NCBI GenBank assembly: GCA_027317045.1
Contig: DAHVFI010000093.1
Span: 1 to 7,454 of the forward strand
Direction: 5' to 3'
Source: Gammaproteobacteria bacterium
GTDB taxonomy: Bacteria > Pseudomonadota > Gammaproteobacteria > Natronospirales > REEB76
DNA length: 7,454 bases
The translations under genes were made by a program, and so were the position numbers. Below, piece after piece: positions 4,913-7,454 of this stretch. Each line of letters begins with the position of its first letter. The stretch's first letter is position 1. The notes under the pieces were generated by a model. That model searched no databases. It was not told the origin of the DNA and worked only from the letters and a program-made list of their open reading frames with translations.

Positions 4913-6130
4913 ATGAACAAGACCATCGAACTCGAGAACCGCTATTGCGCGCATAACTATCATCCGCTGCCAGTGGTGCTGACCTGCGGCGAAGGCGTGT
5001 ACGTGTGGGACGACGCCGGTAACAAATACCTGGACATGATGAGCGCTTATTCGGCGGTGAGTCACGGCCACGCCCATCCGCGTCTGGTGAAAGCCCTGCA
5101 ACAGCAAGCGGCGCAACTCGCCATCTGCTCACGCGCGTTTTATACCGACAGACTCGGGCCGTTCCTGAAGCGCGTCTGCGAACTCACGGGCATGGACGTG
5201 GCGCTGCCCATGAACACCGGCGCCGAAGGTGTGGAGACCGCGCTCAAAGCCGCGCGCAAATGGGGCTATAAAGTCAAAGGCATTCCGGCGAACAAGGCCG
5301 AGATCATTGCCTGCACCGGCAACTTTCACGGCCGCACCATCGCCATCGTCGGCATGTCGAGCGAAGCCCAATACAAGGATGGCTTCGGCCCGTTCTCGGA
5401 GGGATTCAAAGTGATTCCCTACGGCGATGCGGCCGCACTCGAAAAAGCCATCACGCCGAACACCGCCGCGTTTCTGGTGGAGCCCATCCAGGGCGAAGCC
5501 GGCATCGTGGTGCCGCCTGCTGGCTATCTCGCCAAGTGCGCCGAGCTTTGTAATAAGCACAACGTGCTACTGATTTGCGACGAAATCCAGACCGGCCTCG
5601 GCCGCACCGGCAAACTGCTGGCCTGCCAGTACGAAAACGTGAAGCCGGACGGCCTGATTCTCGGCAAGGCCCTGGGTGGCGGACTGCTGCCGGTCTCCAT
5701 GTTCCTGGCGCGTCGCGAGGTGATGGATGTATTCACCCCCGGCGATCATGGCAGCACCTTCGGCGGCAATCCGCTGGCCGCAGCCGTGGGCCTGGAAGCC
5801 CTCAATGTACTGATGGAAGAAAAACTCGCGGAACGCTCCGCCGAGATGGGCGCTTATCTGCTGGATAAACTCCACCTACTCAAGAGTCCGCTCATCAAAG
5901 CGCTGCGCGGTAAAGGACTTTTCATCGGCGTGGAGATTGACTCGCGCAAAGCCAAGGCGCGCGAAGTCTGTGAACGATTGATGGCCCACGGCATCCTCAG
6001 CAAGGAAACCCACGAGACCGTGGTGCGGCTCGCACCGCCGCTGGTGATTACCCGCGAACAGATTGACTGGGCGGTGGAACGCATTGATCTGGTGCTCAGG
6101 GAAATGAGCCGCGGGCGCGCGACCGCCTGA
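4913..6130 (+). CDS. rocD: Ornithine aminotransferase (ornithine--oxo-acid transaminase)
   Basis: A PLP-dependent class III aminotransferase of 405 residues that moves the delta-amino group of L-ornithine to 2-oxoglutarate, giving glutamate-5-semialdehyde (in equilibrium with P5C) and glutamate. Motifs specific to the ornithine enzyme are NYHPLPVVL (15-23), MMSAYSAVSHGHAHP (42-56) with Tyr46 at the ornithine-contacting position, and MNTGAEGVETALKAARKWGY (100-119). GNFHGRT (136-142) carries Phe138 and Arg141, matching human OAT Phe177 and Arg180. EPIQGEAGI (190-198), CDEIQTGLGRTGK (222-234) with PLP-ring Asp223, LGKALGGG with Schiff-base Lys252, and HGSTFGGNPLAAAV (279-292) follow. The full catalytic set and length are intact. 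The RBS is weak (TGAGA). The gene has its own promoter and a strong terminator, so it is monocistronic. Its product is the substrate of ProC, encoded 3.3 kb away. Acetylornithine aminotransferase (argD) is the main alternative, disfavoured by the SAYSAV and NFHGRT residues. Confidence 0.95.
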   Translation: MNKTIELENRYCAHNYHPLPVVLTCGEGVYVWDDAGNKYLDMMSAYSAVSHGHAHPRLVKALQQQAAQLAICSRAFYTDRLGPFLKRVCELTGMDVALPMNTGAEGVETALKAARKWGYKVKGIPANKAEIIACTGNFHGRTIAIVGMSSEAQYKDGFGPFSEGFKVIPYGDAAALEKAITPNTAAFLVEPIQGEAGIVVPPAGYLAKCAELCNKHNVLLICDEIQTGLGRTGKLLACQYENVKPDGLILGKALGGGLLPVSMFLARREVMDVFTPGDHGSTFGGNPLAAAVGLEALNVLMEEKLAERSAEMGAYLLDKLHLLKSPLIKALRGKGLFIGVEIDSRKAKAREVCERLMAHGILSKETHETVVRLAPPLVITREQIDWAVERIDLVLREMSRGRATA

Positions 6131-6152
6131 CGGTATTATTTCAGGACTCCAG

Positions 6153-6182
6153 AAAAAAGGCCGCATATGTGCGGCCTTTTTT
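6153..6182. terminator. Strong bidirectional intrinsic terminator between rocD and the amidase gene
   Basis: AAAAAAGGCCGCA (6153-6165) pairs perfectly over 13 bp with TGCGGCCTTTTTT (6170-6182) around a TATG loop. A GC-rich stem followed by T6 is present on both strands, so it can end rocD transcripts and those of the convergent amidase gene, whose stop is at 6201. Confidence 0.93.
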
Positions 6183-6200
6183 GTTTACGGCATGTGCGCG

Positions 6201-7454
6201 TCAGGTCGAGTTACTGACAGGGCAAACCGCCGACACAGTTGAGGTATTGGTAACCGAAGAAGCGCCAGTTGGAACTGTTCCGTTCAACTCAGCCGGTGTA
6301 GGAACATCGTCGCTAACGGGTGCAAGTGTCAGAAACCGCGGCCGGATCCGCGCCCGTGTGGTTTGTTCGAAACCGTACGCGATGCTGATCAAAATCGGTT
6401 CGCTCCATTTGCCGGCGAAGAACACCATGCCTACCGGCAGTCCGTGCACATTGCCGGCCGGCACGGTGATCGAAGGATAGCCCGCCACCGCTGCCGGGCT
6501 GTCACCGCCGCCACCGCTGTGATCTCCATTGACCAGATCGGTGGTCCAGGCCGGCCCTGAAGCAGGTGCCATGAGTGCATCGAGCTTGCCTGCCTTCAAG
6601 GCGGCATCAATGCCCTCCGGACCGGTCAAACGCTTTTCTTTGGCGAGCGCCTCGATATAGCCCCTGTCAGTCAACGGCCCTTCCGCTTCGGCTTTGATGA
6701 ACAGATCCTGGCCAAACCACGGCATCTCCTGCTGCGCATGCCGGCGGTTGAACGCAATGATGTCGGCCAGCGTCTTCACCTTGAGGCCTTTGCGCATAGC
6801 AAGATAGACGTTGAGGTCATGTTTGAACTCATAGAGGAGCACGGTCATTTCCGCTTTTTCATAGTCCTGGAGATGCGGCAGCTTCACCGGGGTTACGGTG
6901 GCACCGGCGGCGCGCAGTGCTGCGACACTCTGGTCGAGGATGCGGTCCACGTTGGGGTCGAAACCCGCCAGCCCACAGACCACGCCGATGCGCTTGCCAC
7001 CCAGGCTGCCGGGCTCCAGAAACTTCGCGTAGTCGGTCGCATGCTTGTCGGCATCCACCGTCGCCGGATCGCGCGGGTCGCTGCCGGCAATAACCGTAAG
7101 CACGGCGGCGGCATCGGAGACGCTGCGCGCCATGGGCCCGGGATCATCCTGGCTGTGAGAAATGGGCACGATACCCGCACGGCTCACCAAGCCAAGCGTC
7201 GGTTTGATGTCCACAATGCCGTTAACCGACGCCGGACAGGTCAGCGAACCGTCAGTTTCAGTGCCCAACGCCACGGTCACGAAGCCTGCGGACACAGCGG
7301 CGGCGGAGCCGGAACTGGAACCACAGGCATTGCGGTCCAGTACATAGGGATTGCGCGTCAATCCGCCCCGTCCACTCCAGCCGCTGGTCGAGTAGCTGGA
7401 ACGGAAATTGGCCCACTCGCTGAGATTCGTTTTGCCGAGCAGGATGGCGCCGGC
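6201..7454 (-). CDS. Amidase-signature family enzyme, peptide amidase-like (5' end beyond window)
   Basis: The frame is open to the window's right edge on the minus strand, so the N-terminal part is missing; a TTG at 7361 in the middle of the domain is not the start. The 417 visible residues begin AGAILLGKTNLSEWANFRSS, then GWSGRGGLTRNPYVLDRNAC and GSSSGSAAAVSAG with the cis-Ser at visible residue 46. GTETDGSLTCPAS follows with the nucleophile Ser70. The 24-residue Ser-Ser spacing equals that of fatty acid amide hydrolase and peptide amidase. The catalytic Lys normally lies about 79 residues before the cis-Ser, hence outside the window. The SEWANFRS, GWSGRGG and LVSRAGIVPISHSQD stretches match bacterial peptide amidases, which deamidate C-terminal peptide amides; the true substrate is unknown. 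The last 42 residues (after RPRFL) are an unusual Ser/Thr/Val-rich tail with one Cys. It is convergent with rocD and shares its terminator. Confidence 0.92.
   Translation of the reverse strand, partial: AGAILLGKTNLSEWANFRSSYSTSGWSGRGGLTRNPYVLDRNACGSSSGSAAAVSAGFVTVALGTETDGSLTCPASVNGIVDIKPTLGLVSRAGIVPISHSQDDPGPMARSVSDAAAVLTVIAGSDPRDPATVDADKHATDYAKFLEPGSLGGKRIGVVCGLAGFDPNVDRILDQSVAALRAAGATVTPVKLPHLQDYEKAEMTVLLYEFKHDLNVYLAMRKGLKVKTLADIIAFNRRHAQQEMPWFGQDLFIKAEAEGPLTDRGYIEALAKEKRLTGPEGIDAALKAGKLDALMAPASGPAWTTDLVNGDHSGGGGDSPAAVAGYPSITVPAGNVHGLPVGMVFFAGKWSEPILISIAYGFEQTTRARIRPRFLTLAPVSDDVPTPAELNGTVPTGASSVTNTSTVSAVCPVSNST

Noticed and set aside
7359..7361. TTG as the start of the amidase
   Set aside because: The upstream frame continues to encode conserved amidase sequence (LGKTNLSEWANFRS, GWSGRGG) to the window edge.

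Overview
This window reads as ordinary chromosomal DNA from a GC-rich Gram-negative proteobacterium. A gammaproteobacterium is most likely, because of the yggS-proC-yggT gene order, a predicted outer-membrane beta-barrel protein with a terminal Phe, and gene content typical of free-living proteobacteria. I cannot name a genus. There is no sign of mobile DNA, CRISPR, tRNA or rRNA.

Left block (1-2140, plus strand): a compact operon of yggS (PLP-homeostasis protein, cut by the left edge, probably by only a few codons), proC (pyrroline-5-carboxylate reductase) and yggT (two-repeat membrane protein). proC and yggT share an ATGA overlap. The proC start is ambiguous: the only candidate with a good ribosome binding site is a TTG at 747, not the ATGs at 720 or 726. 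Next comes a monocistronic HU-family DNA-binding protein with a Lys/Ala-rich N-terminal tail (2260-2652), with its own likely promoter. It ends at a perfect 11-bp GCAA hairpin.

Middle block (2741-4754, minus strand): a TerB-like protein, an uncharacterised outer-membrane beta-barrel protein with a signal peptide, and a COG2945-type alpha/beta hydrolase. They are separated by 64-135 bp gaps and need not be one operon.

Right block: rocD (ornithine aminotransferase, plus strand) has a recognisable extended -10 promoter, with repeat elements around it. It is followed by a strong bidirectional terminator (13-bp perfect stem) shared with a convergent amidase-signature enzyme resembling peptide amidase. 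That gene runs off the right edge and lacks its N-terminal part, including the catalytic Lys.

Functional links: RocD makes glutamate-5-semialdehyde/P5C from ornithine, and ProC reduces P5C to proline, so the window encodes an ornithine-to-proline route. RocD is PLP-dependent and YggS handles PLP. The two genes are in separate transcription units, so the link is metabolic and not an operon. I found no convincing undescribed system. The points most worth a second look are the beta-barrel protein, the repeats around the rocD promoter, the Ser/Thr-rich amidase tail and the proC start.
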